DNA of 64,000 nt from JAMXLO01 sp037201625 (lineage in GTDB: Bacteria; Pseudomonadota; Alphaproteobacteria; Acetobacterales; Acetobacteraceae): NCBI GenBank assembly GCA_037201625.1, contig JBBCGR010000003.1, positions 3,038,001-3,102,000 on the forward strand, read 5' to 3'. Positions 16,714-25,215 of the stretch are shown here, one piece after another. The position numbers and the translations under genes are program-made. Positions within the stretch are counted from its first letter, which is position 1; each line of letters begins with the position of its first letter. The notes under the pieces are model-generated. The model was not told the DNA's origin and ran no database searches. It saw nothing but the letters and a program-made list of their open reading frames with translations.

Positions 16714-18080
16714 GCCGGTTCCATTGCCGCCCGCAGGGCCGTAAAGCTGTCATCGATACCGGTGGCCTCGTCGCGGGCCTGGCGCAGCATCGCCTCGATC
16801 CGCGGTGCCAGCGCCACCGCCTCATCCACCGCCGGATCGCTGCCGGCACGATAGGCGCCCAGGCGGACCATGTCCGCCATGTCGGCGTACAGTGCCAGCA
16901 GTGCGCGTGCCCGGCGCGCCACCGCGTTCTCCTCGGGGGCGTTGCAGCCGGGCACCGCGCGGGACAGCGACCGCAGCACGTCCACCGCGGGATAGCGGCC
17001 GCCCTCGGCGATCCGCCGGTCCAGCACGACATGGCCGTCCAGGATGCCGCGGACCGCATCGGCGACCGGTTCGTTATGGTCGTCGCCCTCGACCAGCACG
17101 CTGAACAGTGCGGTGATATGGCCGACGGCACCGGCACCATCCAGCCCGGGGCCGGCACGCTCCAGCAGTCGCGGCAGTTCCGCGAACACGCTCGGCGGGA
17201 AGCCGCGGGTGGCTGGCGGCTCGCCTGCCGACAGGCCGATCTCGCGCAGCGCCAGGCAGAACCGCGTGACGCTGTCCATCAGCAGCAGCACCGACAGCCC
17301 CTGGTCACGGAAGTATTCCGCCACCGCCATTGCGGCGTAGGCGGCCTGGCGGCGCAGCATGGGCGGTGAATCCGACGTCGAGACCACGACGACGGATCGG
17401 GCGAGGCCTGCCTCCCCCAGGTCGTCCTCGATGAATTCGCGTACCTCGCGACCACGCTCGCCAATCAGGGCGAGCACCGCGACGTCGCAGGACGTGTGCC
17501 GCGCCAGCATCGCGAGCAGCGTGGACTTGCCGATGCCCGATCCTGAGAACAGGCCAAGCCGCTGGCCCTGGCGGCAGGTGGCAAAGCAGTTGAGGGCACG
17601 CACACCGACGTCGAGGCGAGGGCCGAGACGGGCACGCAGGGTTGCATCGGGCGGCGGTCGGCGGATGCGGATCCCCTGGCTGCCGGAGGGCAGTGGCCCG
17701 CGCCGGTCGAGCGGCCGGCCGAGAGGGTCCACGACGCGGCCCAGCCAGCCGTCGCAGACCGGCAGGGTCGCGCCACCCATTCCCGCGCCCGGTGCGGTGC
17801 GGAAGATCGCGGCACTCCCCGGTCCGAGACCCTCCAGCGAGCCGAACGGCATGGCCTGCGCCTGTCCCTGGCGGAAGGCCACGACCTCCGCCTCCACCTG
17901 GCGGCCGTCGCGCGCTGCGAGGGCGAGCCGGTCGCCGACCGAGACATGCTTGCTGAGGCCGTCGATATCGACGAGCAGACCTGATACGCCGGTGACTCGA
18001 CCTTCGATGCGGATTGCGGCAATACTCCGCAACCCACTCGTGCATTCCGCGCTGCGTTGCACCAGAGATTGCTGTCTCAT
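16710..18080 (-). CDS. fliI: Flagellum-specific ATPase FliI
   Basis: The cytoplasmic ATPase that energises flagellar protein export, 456 aa. The F1-beta-like core has Walker A GLFSGSGIGKSTLL near residue 184, ALIGERGREVREFIEDDL, Walker B VLLLMDSVTRFCLALREIGL and the signature GEPPATRGFPPSVFAELPRL. Upstream spacing suggests a weak ribosome site (AGAAGAG about 12 nt away), so the precise start is less certain. It is divergent from ctrA, an arrangement I recall from many Rhodospirillales, and is coupled to fliJ by a 4-bp overlap. Confidence 0.97.
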   Translation of the reverse strand: MRQQSLVQRSAECTSGLRSIAAIRIEGRVTGVSGLLVDIDGLSKHVSVGDRLALAARDGRQVEAEVVAFRQGQAQAMPFGSLEGLGPGSAAIFRTAPGAGMGGATLPVCDGWLGRVVDPLGRPLDRRGPLPSGSQGIRIRRPPPDATLRARLGPRLDVGVRALNCFATCRQGQRLGLFSGSGIGKSTLLAMLARHTSCDVAVLALIGERGREVREFIEDDLGEAGLARSVVVVSTSDSPPMLRRQAAYAAMAVAEYFRDQGLSVLLLMDSVTRFCLALREIGLSAGEPPATRGFPPSVFAELPRLLERAGPGLDGAGAVGHITALFSVLVEGDDHNEPVADAVRGILDGHVVLDRRIAEGGRYPAVDVLRSLSRAVPGCNAPEENAVARRARALLALYADMADMVRLGAYRAGSDPAVDEAVALAPRIEAMLRQARDEATGIDDSFTALRAAMEPA

Positions 18081-18249
18081 TGGGACGAATTCTCTTCTTT
18101 AATCAGGATCATGTCGATAATTCCGTCATAACGGCCACCGTAGGCGCTTCAGGTGGCGATAAAGATACGCGCAATTCGTGAAAATTTGCTAGCGAGCCAC
18201 ACGTCATGGTGGTAAAAATGGTTTCGACAAAACCGGGAGAAGCAAACCG
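18081..18249. promoter_or_regulatory. Divergent fliI / ctrA promoter region
   Basis: A 169-bp gap between divergent fliI and ctrA, noticeably more AT-rich than its surroundings (for example GGCGATAAAGATACGCGC and GTGAAAATTTGCTAGC). It must hold both promoters. I looked for a full CtrA box (TTAA-N7-TTAA) and found only isolated TTAA or TTAAT half sites, such as at 18099-18103, so autoregulation cannot be claimed from sequence. GGGAGAAG precedes the ctrA start. Confidence 0.45.
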
Positions 18250-18978
18250 ATGCGGATACTCCTGATCGAGGACGATCTCGTGGCTGCCCGTGGCGTCACG
18301 CTGATGCTGAAGTCGAGCGGCGCGGTGGTCGACCATGCGGACACCGGCGAAGAAGGCCTGGAGCTGGCGCGCCACTATGATTACGACATCGTGGTCCTGG
18401 ACCTCATGCTGCCCGACATCGAGGGCTTCGAGGTCGTCCGGCGCATGCGCGTCGGCCGCAACGATACGCCGGTGCTGATCCTGTCCGGCCTGTCGCGGCC
18501 GCAGGCGAAGGTGAAGGGACTCGGCCTGGGCGCCGACGATTTCATCACCAAGCCGTTCGACAAAGCCGAGTTGCTGGCTCGGATGCAGGCCATCGTCCGC
18601 CGCAGCAAGGGGTTCAGCCAGCCCTCGCTCAGCGTCGGCCCGCTGCTGCTGAACCTCGACAGCCACGAAGTGACCGTGGACGGTCAGCAGGTGCATCTCA
18701 CCGGCAAGGAATACGCGATCCTTGAACTGCTGGTGCTGCGCAAAGGCATGGTCCTCACCAAGGAGGCGTTCCTCAACCACCTCTATGGCGGGATGGATGA
18801 ACCCGAAATGAAGATCATCGACGTGTTCATCTGCAAGCTGCGCAAGAAGCTGGCAGTGGCGGGGGCGGACAACCTGATCGGCACCGTCTGGGGCCGCGGC
18901 TACATGATCCGCGAGCCGTCGCAGGGACAGCAGATCGGCGTGCCGGGCGAGCCGCTGCCGCAAATGACCGCGGTGTAG
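18250..18978 (+). CDS. ctrA: Cell-cycle transcriptional regulator CtrA
   Basis: OmpR-family response regulator, 242 aa. The receiver has MRILLIEDDLVAARGVTLML and phospho-acceptor D51 in VVLDLMLPDIEGFEVV. The winged-helix domain has LTGKEYAILELLVLRKGMVL, MKIIDVFICKLRKKL and VWGRGYMIREP, which are diagnostic of CtrA. In alphaproteobacteria it controls cell-cycle or motility genes; in Rhodospirillales it usually governs flagellar and chemotaxis genes, consistent with the fliI/fliJ and che neighbours. The C-terminal tail ends PQMTAV, so the proteolysis signal ending in two alanines known from Caulobacter is not present in that form. Confidence 0.97.
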   Translation: MRILLIEDDLVAARGVTLMLKSSGAVVDHADTGEEGLELARHYDYDIVVLDLMLPDIEGFEVVRRMRVGRNDTPVLILSGLSRPQAKVKGLGLGADDFITKPFDKAELLARMQAIVRRSKGFSQPSLSVGPLLLNLDSHEVTVDGQQVHLTGKEYAILELLVLRKGMVLTKEAFLNHLYGGMDEPEMKIIDVFICKLRKKLAVAGADNLIGTVWGRGYMIREPSQGQQIGVPGEPLPQMTAV

Positions 18979-18979
18979 A

Positions 18980-20164
18980 TCAGACCAGCCTGCCGTCCCG
19001 CGCCACCACCCGCCCAGCCGCCACCACGAGCCGACGGGGCGGCGCGGTGACCACCGCCTCGGCCGGAGTGCCCGCGTCGACCAACACCAGGTCGGCACGG
19101 TCGCCAGGGGCAAGCCCGTACTGCGCAAAATCGCAGCCGTGCGCCGCCGCCATCGTCACGCAGTCGAACGCCCATTCCAGTTCCTCGTCACGCCGCAGCG
19201 CATTGCGCAGGCCGATATGCATGGCGCGATCCAGCATGTCCGGCCGGGCATAGGGCGTCCAGGTATCGCGGATGCCGTCATTGCCGCCGAACACCGTCAC
19301 GCCCGCCGCGCGACACGCCGCGAGCGGCGGCACGGGGCTCGACGCCGGCGCGGTGGTGGCGATCGCGACATCCAGCCGCGCCATCCTCGCCAGCAGCGCA
19401 TCCCGGTCGCGGTCCGGAATCCCGCCCAGACAGAACCCGTGGCTCACCACGACCTTGCCGTGCAGCCCGAGCGCCGCGGTGCGCTCCAGGATCAGGTCGA
19501 GCGAGAACGCGCCCATCTCGCCCGGCTCGTGCAGATGGATATCGACCGGGCAGGCGTGACGCTCCGCCAGCGCGAACGTCACATCCAGGCAGCGCACCGG
19601 ATCGCGGTCGATCGCACAGGGATCGATGCCGCCGACGATCCCGGCCCCCTCGCGCAGGGCGGTGTCCATCAGCGCCTCGGTGCCCGGGCGATTGGTCAGG
19701 CCGGACTGCGGAAACGCCACGATCTGCATGTCGATCGCGCCGCCCAGGTCATCACGGGTGCGCAGCGTCGCGTGCAGGTGCGCGAGGCCGATCTCGGTGT
19801 CGATGTCGGCGTGCGAGCGCATGCGCGTGGTGCCGTTGGCCAGGAAGTCGCGTGCCAGCGCGAGCGAGCGCGCTGCGGCGTCATGCCCGGTCGCGGCACG
19901 CCAGGTCCGCTCGTTCTCGATCCGGTCGAGGCGGGTGGGGCCGACCTCGTTGCGGTGCCACGGGCCGCCCCACAGGGTCTTGTCGAGATGCGTGTGGCCC
20001 TCGACCAGTCCCGGCAGCAGCAAGGCGCCGGCGCCGTCCTCGATGGCGGTGGCGGGGCCTGTCGCCAGGTTGCTGCCGACCGCGGCGATCCTGCCCGCCT
20101 GCACCAGGATGTCGGTGACGGCGTTGCCGAGCGGGCGGACGTTGCGAAGCATCAGGTCGGCCAA
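18980..20164 (-). CDS. Cytosine-deaminase-like amidohydrolase
   Basis: Metal-dependent hydrolase of the cytosine deaminase / N-isopropylammelide branch, about 394 aa. Motifs: LLLPGLVEGHTHLDKTLWGG (metal HxH), MRSHADID, DIHLHEPGEMGAFSL, VVSHGFCLGG and FGGNDGIRDTW (catalytic Asp). A TTG at 20164 with AAAGGGGA about 8 nt upstream is the best-supported start; ATG 20152 (MLRNVRPLG) is the alternative, and an upstream in-frame codon at 20197 is less likely. It converges with ctrA, 1 bp apart. The real substrate may be cytosine, creatinine or another cyclic amidine. Confidence 0.88.
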   Translation of the reverse strand: MADLMLRNVRPLGNAVTDILVQAGRIAAVGSNLATGPATAIEDGAGALLLPGLVEGHTHLDKTLWGGPWHRNEVGPTRLDRIENERTWRAATGHDAAARSLALARDFLANGTTRMRSHADIDTEIGLAHLHATLRTRDDLGGAIDMQIVAFPQSGLTNRPGTEALMDTALREGAGIVGGIDPCAIDRDPVRCLDVTFALAERHACPVDIHLHEPGEMGAFSLDLILERTAALGLHGKVVVSHGFCLGGIPDRDRDALLARMARLDVAIATTAPASSPVPPLAACRAAGVTVFGGNDGIRDTWTPYARPDMLDRAMHIGLRNALRRDEELEWAFDCVTMAAAHGCDFAQYGLAPGDRADLVLVDAGTPAEAVVTAPPRRLVVAAGRVVARDGRLV

Positions 20165-20244
20165 GGTGCATCCCCTTTCGCAGCCGCGTGGCGGCACCGT
20201 GCACCGGTGCGCGTCACGCCGATGAGTGCCGATCCTGCCGCGCC

Positions 20245-21207
20245 TCAGCCGCGCTCCGCCAGCACCCAGGAGCGGAACAGCGCCAGGTCGATATTGCCGC
20301 CGCTGGCGACCACGCCGACGCGCTTGCCCGCCATGCGCGCCTTCTCCTGCAGCAGCGCGGCGAGCGGTGCGGCACCGGCGCCTTCCACCAGGTTATGCGT
20401 GTCGGTCCAGTAGCAGCGGATCGCATCGGCGATCGCGTCATCGGTCACCGTCACGATGCGTGCGGCACCGGCGCGGATGATGGCGAAGGCGGCGGCATCC
20501 GGCTCGCGTACCGCCACGCCATCGGCCAGCGTCTCGGCGCGGTTCAGCGCGACGATGCGGCCTTCGTCGAACGAGCGCGCGTAGGCCGGCGCACCTGCGG
20601 CCTGCACGCCGATGATCTCGGTATCGAGGCCGAGCAGGTTGCGCACCATGATGGCGCCGCAGATGCCCGAGCCGAGGCCGATGGGGACATAAAGGGCGTC
20701 GAGCGGCGGGGCGTTGCGGAACAGTTCGAGCGCGTAGGTCGCGACGCCTTTCACCAGGTCGGGCGCGAAGGACGGTGCGAACTCCAGAGCCTCCGCCACG
20801 GCGAGCCGCGATGCCTCCTCGCGCGCCATCTCGAAGTCGTCGCCATGTTCGACGAGCCGCGCACCGAACGCGCGCATCGCGGCATTCTTCTCGACGCTGT
20901 TGCCGTGGGGAACGACCACTGTCACGGCGATGCCGTACTGGCGGCCGGCGCAGGCCAGCGACTGGCCGTGGTTGCCGCGCGTGGCTGAAACGATGCCGCG
21001 CACCTCGGGGCGTTCGCGTCGCAGTCGTTCGGCGTAGACCAGGCCGCCGCGCAGCTTGAAGGCGCCTGTCGGCGTGTGGTTCTCGTGCTTCACCCAGACC
21101 TCGGCGCCGCAGCGTTGCGCGAGCAGCGGCCACGCATATTGCGGCGTGCCGGGAAAGTTCGCATGCACCAATGCGAGCGCGGCCTCGAGTTCCGGCAGCG
21201 AGAACAT
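20245..21207 (-). CDS. Threonine dehydratase-like PLP enzyme
   Basis: Fold type II PLP enzyme, 320 aa, single catalytic domain without a C-terminal ACT domain. The Schiff-base lysine is in HTPTGAFKLRGG, the substrate loop is SATRGNHGQSLA, the phosphate-binding loop is PIGLGSGICG, and VASGGNIDLAL closes the domain. This suits a catabolic threonine/serine ammonia-lyase or hydroxy-amino-acid dehydratase, not the regulated biosynthetic IlvA. It lies 80 bp upstream of the deaminase-like gene on the same strand. Confidence 0.9.
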   Translation of the reverse strand: MFSLPELEAALALVHANFPGTPQYAWPLLAQRCGAEVWVKHENHTPTGAFKLRGGLVYAERLRRERPEVRGIVSATRGNHGQSLACAGRQYGIAVTVVVPHGNSVEKNAAMRAFGARLVEHGDDFEMAREEASRLAVAEALEFAPSFAPDLVKGVATYALELFRNAPPLDALYVPIGLGSGICGAIMVRNLLGLDTEIIGVQAAGAPAYARSFDEGRIVALNRAETLADGVAVREPDAAAFAIIRAGAARIVTVTDDAIADAIRCYWTDTHNLVEGAGAAPLAALLQEKARMAGKRVGVVASGGNIDLALFRSWVLAERG

Positions 21208-21226
21208 CCGCCATCACCTCAATAAG

Positions 21227-21267
21227 AAGCGGGCCGCTGCCGGTGGTTTCCCGGCAACGGCCCGCTT
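21227..21267 (-). terminator. Rho-independent terminator of the cold-shock genes
   Basis: Read on the minus strand, a GC-rich stem AAGCGGGCCG pairs perfectly with CGGCCCGCTT, with a further inner stem (TTGCCGG / CCGGCAG) around a GAAACCA loop. The stem is followed by CTTATT. It lies 20 bp after the stop of the cold-shock gene ending at 21287 and just before the oppositely facing end of the dehydratase start region. Confidence 0.8.
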
Positions 21268-21286
21268 TGACTAGTACCAGCCCCGA

Positions 21287-21490
21287 TCAGGCGAGTTTGA
21301 GATTCGTAGCCGCGGCCTTGCCGCGCTCCATTGCCACCTCGTAGCTCACCTTCTGTCCATCATTGAGGCCTTTCAGGCCTGCGGCCTGCACGGCGGTGAT
21401 GTGGACGAACACGTCCTTGCCACCGTCCTGCGGCATGATGAACCCATAGCCCTTGGTTGCATTGAACCACTTCACGGTTCCAACGGCCAT
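21287..21490 (-). CDS. Cold-shock protein, copy 1
   Basis: 67-aa cold-shock domain protein that binds single-stranded RNA/DNA through KWFNATKGYGFIMPQ (RNP1) and DVFVHITAVQ (RNP2). ATG 21490 (MAVGTVKWFN) is chosen because GGAAGGAG lies 8 nt upstream; the longer form from 21508 would start inside that ribosome site. It is nearly identical to the gene at 21570-21773, differing at only a few positions, so this is a recent tandem duplication. A strong terminator follows. Confidence 0.95.
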   Translation of the reverse strand: MAVGTVKWFNATKGYGFIMPQDGGKDVFVHITAVQAAGLKGLNDGQKVSYEVAMERGKAAATNLKLA

Positions 21491-21569
21491 AATCGTCACT
21501 CCTTCCAATGCGCGTCCCCTGTCGCGCGGATGGGGATGGGTGATTGCGCGCTGGAAGCGCGCTGGCGCG

Positions 21570-21773
21570 TCAGGCGAGCTTGAGGTTGGTCGCTGCGGCT
21601 TTGCCGCGCTCCATCGCTACCTCATAGCTGACCTTCTGGCCCTCGTTCAGGCCGCGAAGACCAGCCGCCTGCACTGCTGTGATGTGGACGAACACGTCCT
21701 TGCCGCCTTCCTGCGGCATGATGAATCCGAAACCCTTGGTCGTGTTGAACCACTTGACTGTACCGATAGCCAT
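21570..21773 (-). CDS. Cold-shock protein, copy 2
   Basis: 67-aa cold-shock domain protein, MAIGTVKWFNTTKGFGFIMP at the N terminus and the same AMERGKAAATNLKLA tail as its neighbour. The leader upstream (21774 to about 21950) is long enough for a structured 5' UTR of the kind that controls csp mRNAs, but I cannot demonstrate a fold by eye. The 79-bp spacer to the second csp gene suggests a shared transcript. Confidence 0.95.
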   Translation of the reverse strand: MAIGTVKWFNTTKGFGFIMPQEGGKDVFVHITAVQAAGLRGLNEGQKVSYEVAMERGKAAATNLKLA

Positions 21774-22020
21774 AGTCTGCGTTACTCTCCGTAAGGCGCA
21801 TCCTGCAACAGCGCACGATGCTGGTAGACAACCGGCCCTTTGGACGTCTTGAGGGCACCCGTCTTACGGAGGCGCAGCAAGCCAAGCCAAAATGCGATTG
21901 CGTTGCGCAGTTGGCACAGAAAGGCCAGACACTGTCAATCACAGTCGTGGGACGTTGACGAGCCTGTGCACGATCGCGTGCGCATGCGGAGAACAGTCGA
22001 AAAACCGAGAAAGCGCGCGC

Positions 22021-22926
22021 TCAGAAACCGCTGCGCGATCCACGTAATGTCATCGCTCGGACGAATTCTGCGCCTGCCGCAATCGCCCGCCGTCCGGCGC
22101 CAAGTTGCGGATGATGGATGTGCCAGACGTGGATCATCTCAGGCCAGATCTGCAGGTCGACCGCGACGTCGGCAGCACCGGCCACCTGCGCGAGACGGAT
22201 CGCATCATCCAGCAGCGTCTCGGCCGCGCCGACCTGGATCAGCAGCGGCGCGAGACCGCGCAGATCGGCATAGAGCGGTGCCGCCAGCGGCGAGCGCGGA
22301 TCGGCACCGTTGAGGTACTGCCTCGCCATGTCGAGAATGCCGGGCTTCTGCACGGTGGGATCGCTCGCCGCCTTGCCGGTCATGCTGTCGCCGATCGCCT
22401 CCATGTCCACCCATGGCGAGATCGGCCAGCCGCATGCCGGCTGCGGCAGCCCGGCATCGCGGATCGCCACCATCGTCGCGACGGCGAGGCCGCCACCGGC
22501 TGAATCGCCCGCGACGGCAATGCGCTCGGGACGCACGCCACGCGCCAACAGGAAGCGATAGGCGGCCAGCGCATCATCGACCGCGGCGGGGAACGGATGT
22601 TCCGGCGCAAGCCGGTAATCGACCGCCAGCATGCGTGCGCGCGCGGCACGGCCGATCTCCGCCACCAGGTGCCGATGGCTGTCGAGCGAGCCAATCACGT
22701 AGCCGCCGCCATGCAGGTACAGCACGACGGTGTCAGGATCGGCGTCGGGCGTTGACGTCCATTCCGCCGCGACACCATTGGCGGTGACAGGCTCCACCGT
22801 GACATCGCCGGGCAGCACGTTCTGTGTGCCGCGCGCGTCGATGTCGCGCCGCCGCTGCGCGATGTCGTCGGCGCGTGGCCGCTTCGCGATCACCTCGCGT
22901 AGGACAATGATCTCCGGATCCCGCAT
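22021..22926 (-). CDS. Alpha/beta hydrolase, hormone-sensitive-lipase type
   Basis: 301 aa esterase/lipase-like hydrolase. The oxyanion motif LYLHGGGYVIGS, the nucleophile elbow VAGDSAGGGLA and a C-terminal acid/histidine region (PEMIHVWHIHH) mark the HSL family. ATG 22926 is chosen because AAGGAGG lies 7 nt upstream; a longer in-frame extension to 23238 runs through the neighbouring gene and a tandem repeat and is rejected. It follows the ykgJ-type gene on the same strand. Confidence 0.9.
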   Translation of the reverse strand: MRDPEIIVLREVIAKRPRADDIAQRRRDIDARGTQNVLPGDVTVEPVTANGVAAEWTSTPDADPDTVVLYLHGGGYVIGSLDSHRHLVAEIGRAARARMLAVDYRLAPEHPFPAAVDDALAAYRFLLARGVRPERIAVAGDSAGGGLAVATMVAIRDAGLPQPACGWPISPWVDMEAIGDSMTGKAASDPTVQKPGILDMARQYLNGADPRSPLAAPLYADLRGLAPLLIQVGAAETLLDDAIRLAQVAGAADVAVDLQIWPEMIHVWHIHHPQLGAGRRAIAAGAEFVRAMTLRGSRSGF

Positions 22927-22952
22927 CGTGTCGCCTCCTTCCATCTCGGCAC

Positions 22953-22997
22953 GGCCCAACTCAGCGAGGCCCAACTCAGCGAGGCCCAACTCAGCGA
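22953..22997. repeat. Three 15-bp tandem repeats at a gene end
   Basis: Three exact copies of GGCCCAACTCAGCGA, with a partial fourth (GGC) to 23000. On the minus strand each unit contains TGA. Since 15 is a multiple of 3, the YkgJ-type frame meets a stop in the first unit and again in each later unit. The repeat separates that stop from the ribosome site of the following hydrolase and probably arose by slippage. Confidence 0.85.
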
Positions 22998-23359
22998 GGC
23001 TTGCCGTCGACGTCGCCGCTGCGCAGTTCGCCAACCGGAAGCTGGAAGAACCGCGCGAAGTCGAACACCGTGGTGTCCTCCTGATTCCAGCAGACATAGC
23101 CGCGGCAGTCGCGCGGCCGCGCCTCGTAGACCGTGCAGCGGCGGTTCTCGCCCAGGAACTGGCAGGTGCCGAAGCCCGACTTGATCCGCTTGCTGCCCTT
23201 GCGCGTGCGCTCGACGATATGCCGCGTCTCGAACTCACGCACGGTCAGTCCGAGGAATTTGGCCAGCCGCCGCATGTCGTTGCGGCTCACCTCGACATAG
23301 CCCGCTGTACGACAGCAGAAGGCCGGGCACTTCAGGCAGTCAAGCGCTTCCCCGCTCAT
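22991..23359 (-). CDS. YkgJ-type cysteine-cluster protein
   Basis: 122 aa. The N terminus holds the CxxCxxxCC cluster (CLKCPAFCC, residues 8-16) and further cysteines occur at FGTCQFLG, RRCTVYEARPRDCRGY and VCW, matching the zinc- or iron-binding UPF0153/YkgJ family of unknown function. It follows hinT by 52 bp on the same strand and is likely in the his/hinT transcription unit. No biochemical role is assigned. Confidence 0.85.
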   Translation of the reverse strand: MSGEALDCLKCPAFCCRTAGYVEVSRNDMRRLAKFLGLTVREFETRHIVERTRKGSKRIKSGFGTCQFLGENRRCTVYEARPRDCRGYVCWNQEDTTVFDFARFFQLPVGELRSGDVDGKPR

Positions 23360-23411
23360 GTCGTCAGTGTGCGGGTGCGCGGCGGCACGGGCAAGGGGCG
23401 GCGTCCGATCG

Positions 23412-23786
23412 TCAGGTCAACATGCGGCCGAGCGGGCGTCCGGCGAACAGGTGCACATGGAAATGCGGCACCTCCTGCCCGCCATGCTCGCCCATGTTGG
23501 CGAGCAGGCGATAGCCCGCCGCCTCCAGCCCGAGGTCCTTCGCGATCCTGCCGACCGCGCGCATGAAGCCGGCGATCTCCGCGTCGCTGGCATGCGCACT
23601 GAAATCGGCGAACGAGACGTAGCGGCCCTTCGGAATGACCAGCACATGCGTCGGCGCCTGCGGATTGATGTCATGGAACGCCAGCGCCCACTCGTCCTCG
23701 TGGACCGTCCGGCTGGGGATCTCGCCGCGCAGGATGCGGGCAAAGATGTTGGCATCGTCGTACGGCGGCAGGCCGCTGACAGGCAT
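23412..23786 (-). CDS. hinT: HIT-family nucleotide hydrolase (HinT)
   Basis: 124 aa histidine-triad protein with the catalytic HxHxHxx motif in VPHFHVHLFAGRPLG and the N-terminal DANIFARILRGEIPS typical of HinT purine nucleoside phosphoramidases. It is 29 bp downstream of hisE. Association with hisE is common in alphaproteobacteria, which suggests clean-up of nucleotide adducts alongside histidine synthesis (inference). Confidence 0.95.
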   Translation of the reverse strand: MPVSGLPPYDDANIFARILRGEIPSRTVHEDEWALAFHDINPQAPTHVLVIPKGRYVSFADFSAHASDAEIAGFMRAVGRIAKDLGLEAAGYRLLANMGEHGGQEVPHFHVHLFAGRPLGRMLT

Positions 23787-23815
23787 GGCTGATCTCCCCC
23801 CCAGGGAATTGTCGG

Positions 23816-24322
23816 TCAGGGAATCTTCGTCGTCTCCAGCCCGAAGGCAACCGGCAGGTTGCGCGCCCGCGACGCCTTCTCGGCAATGCCGCTGATGCCT
23901 TCGCGACGCTTCAGTTCAGCCCACACTTCCTCCGGCCGGATGCCGCTCGCGACCCACAGGACGATCAGGTGGTACAGCACATCGGCGCTTTCGGCGATCA
24001 CCGCGTCGCGGTTGCCGGCCACCGCCTCGATCAGGCACTCGACCGCTTCCTCGCCGAATTTCTGCGCGACCTTGGCGGTGCCGCGCGCGAGCAGCCTGGC
24101 GGAATGGCTCACCGCCGGATCGGCGTCGCGCCGGTTCGTCACCACCGACCACAACCGGTCCAGCACGACCGCGGCCGGGCCGATCGCCAGCGGCGGCACA
24201 ACCTCGGGCGCCACGGTCCGCTCGATCGCCGCAGCCGTGCGCTTGCTCGGCTTGCGCAGCTTCTTGGGCTTCGGTTTGAGCGTCGGCTTGGTTTGGACTT
24301 TTCGCTTTGCTGATTTGGCCAT
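23816..24322 (-). CDS. hisE: Phosphoribosyl-ATP diphosphatase HisE with basic N-terminal extension
   Basis: Hydrolyses phosphoribosyl-ATP to phosphoribosyl-AMP, the second step of histidine synthesis. The catalytic MazG-like helices are in the C-terminal part: KFGEEAVECLIEAVAGNRDA and ESADVLYHLIVLWVASG. Residues 1-35 form an unusual Lys/Pro-rich tail (KPTLKPKPKKLRKPSKR), making the protein 168 aa where about 105 is usual. Alanine-rich residues 36-60 connect the two. The extension could bind RNA or acidic partners, or be a mis-set start, though no better start is obvious. Confidence 0.93.
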   Translation of the reverse strand: MAKSAKRKVQTKPTLKPKPKKLRKPSKRTAAAIERTVAPEVVPPLAIGPAAVVLDRLWSVVTNRRDADPAVSHSARLLARGTAKVAQKFGEEAVECLIEAVAGNRDAVIAESADVLYHLIVLWVASGIRPEEVWAELKRREGISGIAEKASRARNLPVAFGLETTKIP

Positions 24323-24335
24323 CGTGACGTTTTCC

Positions 24336-25106
24336 TCAGGCCGCCTCTCGCGGGAGGCGTACCGGCAGCCCCGCCATATGCAGCGCTCCCTTCACCTCGG
24401 CAATAGTGAATGTACCGAAATGGAATACGCTGGCCGCCAGCAGGCCCGTCGCACCGGCGCGCGCGCCTTCGACGAAATGCTGCAACGTGCCGACGCCGCC
24501 CGAGGCGATCACCGGCAGACGTACCGCGCCGCACACCGCACGCAGCAGGTCGAGGTCGAAGCCCCGTCCGGTGCCGTCGCGGTCCATGCTGGTCAGCAGG
24601 ATCTCGCCCGCGCCGAGGTCGGCGACCTGACGGCACCATGCGACCGCGTCGATGCCGGTGGGACGGCGCCCGCCATGGGTGAACACCTCCCACTGGCCAG
24701 GTGCGGACTGCTTGGCGTCGACCGCCACGACGACGCACTGGCTGCCGAATTTCTGCGCCGCCTCGCGCACCAGGTCGGGCCGCGCCACCGCCGCGGAATT
24801 GACGCTGCACTTGTCGGTGCCTGCCAGCAGCAGGCGGCGCATGTCGTCGGTCGAGCGGATGCCGCCGCCCACCGTCAGCGGCAGGAAGACTCGCGCCGCG
24901 GTGCGCGAGACCACATCGAGGATGGTGTCGCGGTTCTCGTGGCTCGCGGTGATGTCGAGGAAGCACAGTTCATCCGCACCGGCCGCGTCGTACAGCGCGG
25001 CCTGCTCCACCGGATCGCCGGCATCGCGCAGGGAGACGAAGTTGACTCCCTTGACGACGCGGCCGTCCTTCACGTCCAGGCAGGGAATGACACGCAGCTT
25101 CAGCAT
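24336..25106 (-). CDS. hisF: Imidazole glycerol phosphate synthase subunit HisF
   Basis: Cyclase subunit (TIM barrel, 256 aa) that uses ammonia from HisH to form IGP and AICAR. The N terminus MLKLRVIPCLDVKDGRVVKG has catalytic D11; VGGGIRSTDDMRRLLLAGTD, LLTSMDRDGTGRGFD (second catalytic Asp) and VIASGGVGTLQHFVEGA match the two half-barrels. It lies 13 bp upstream of hisE and 109 bp after hisA. Confidence 0.98.
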   Translation of the reverse strand: MLKLRVIPCLDVKDGRVVKGVNFVSLRDAGDPVEQAALYDAAGADELCFLDITASHENRDTILDVVSRTAARVFLPLTVGGGIRSTDDMRRLLLAGTDKCSVNSAAVARPDLVREAAQKFGSQCVVVAVDAKQSAPGQWEVFTHGGRRPTGIDAVAWCRQVADLGAGEILLTSMDRDGTGRGFDLDLLRAVCGAVRLPVIASGGVGTLQHFVEGARAGATGLLAASVFHFGTFTIAEVKGALHMAGLPVRLPREAA

Positions 25107-25215
25107 GGCGGCGTTTTAGAATAGGTATGCGTGAGCATGGCAAGGGACTTATGCACAGGCGGTCCCCGGCGCCATCGGGCGCCCTTGGACCTGTCGGGGA
25201 TTTGTCGAGATCGGC

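Noticed and set aside
18081..18249. CtrA autoregulatory box
   Set aside because: No full TTAA-N7-TTAA motif is found, only half sites.
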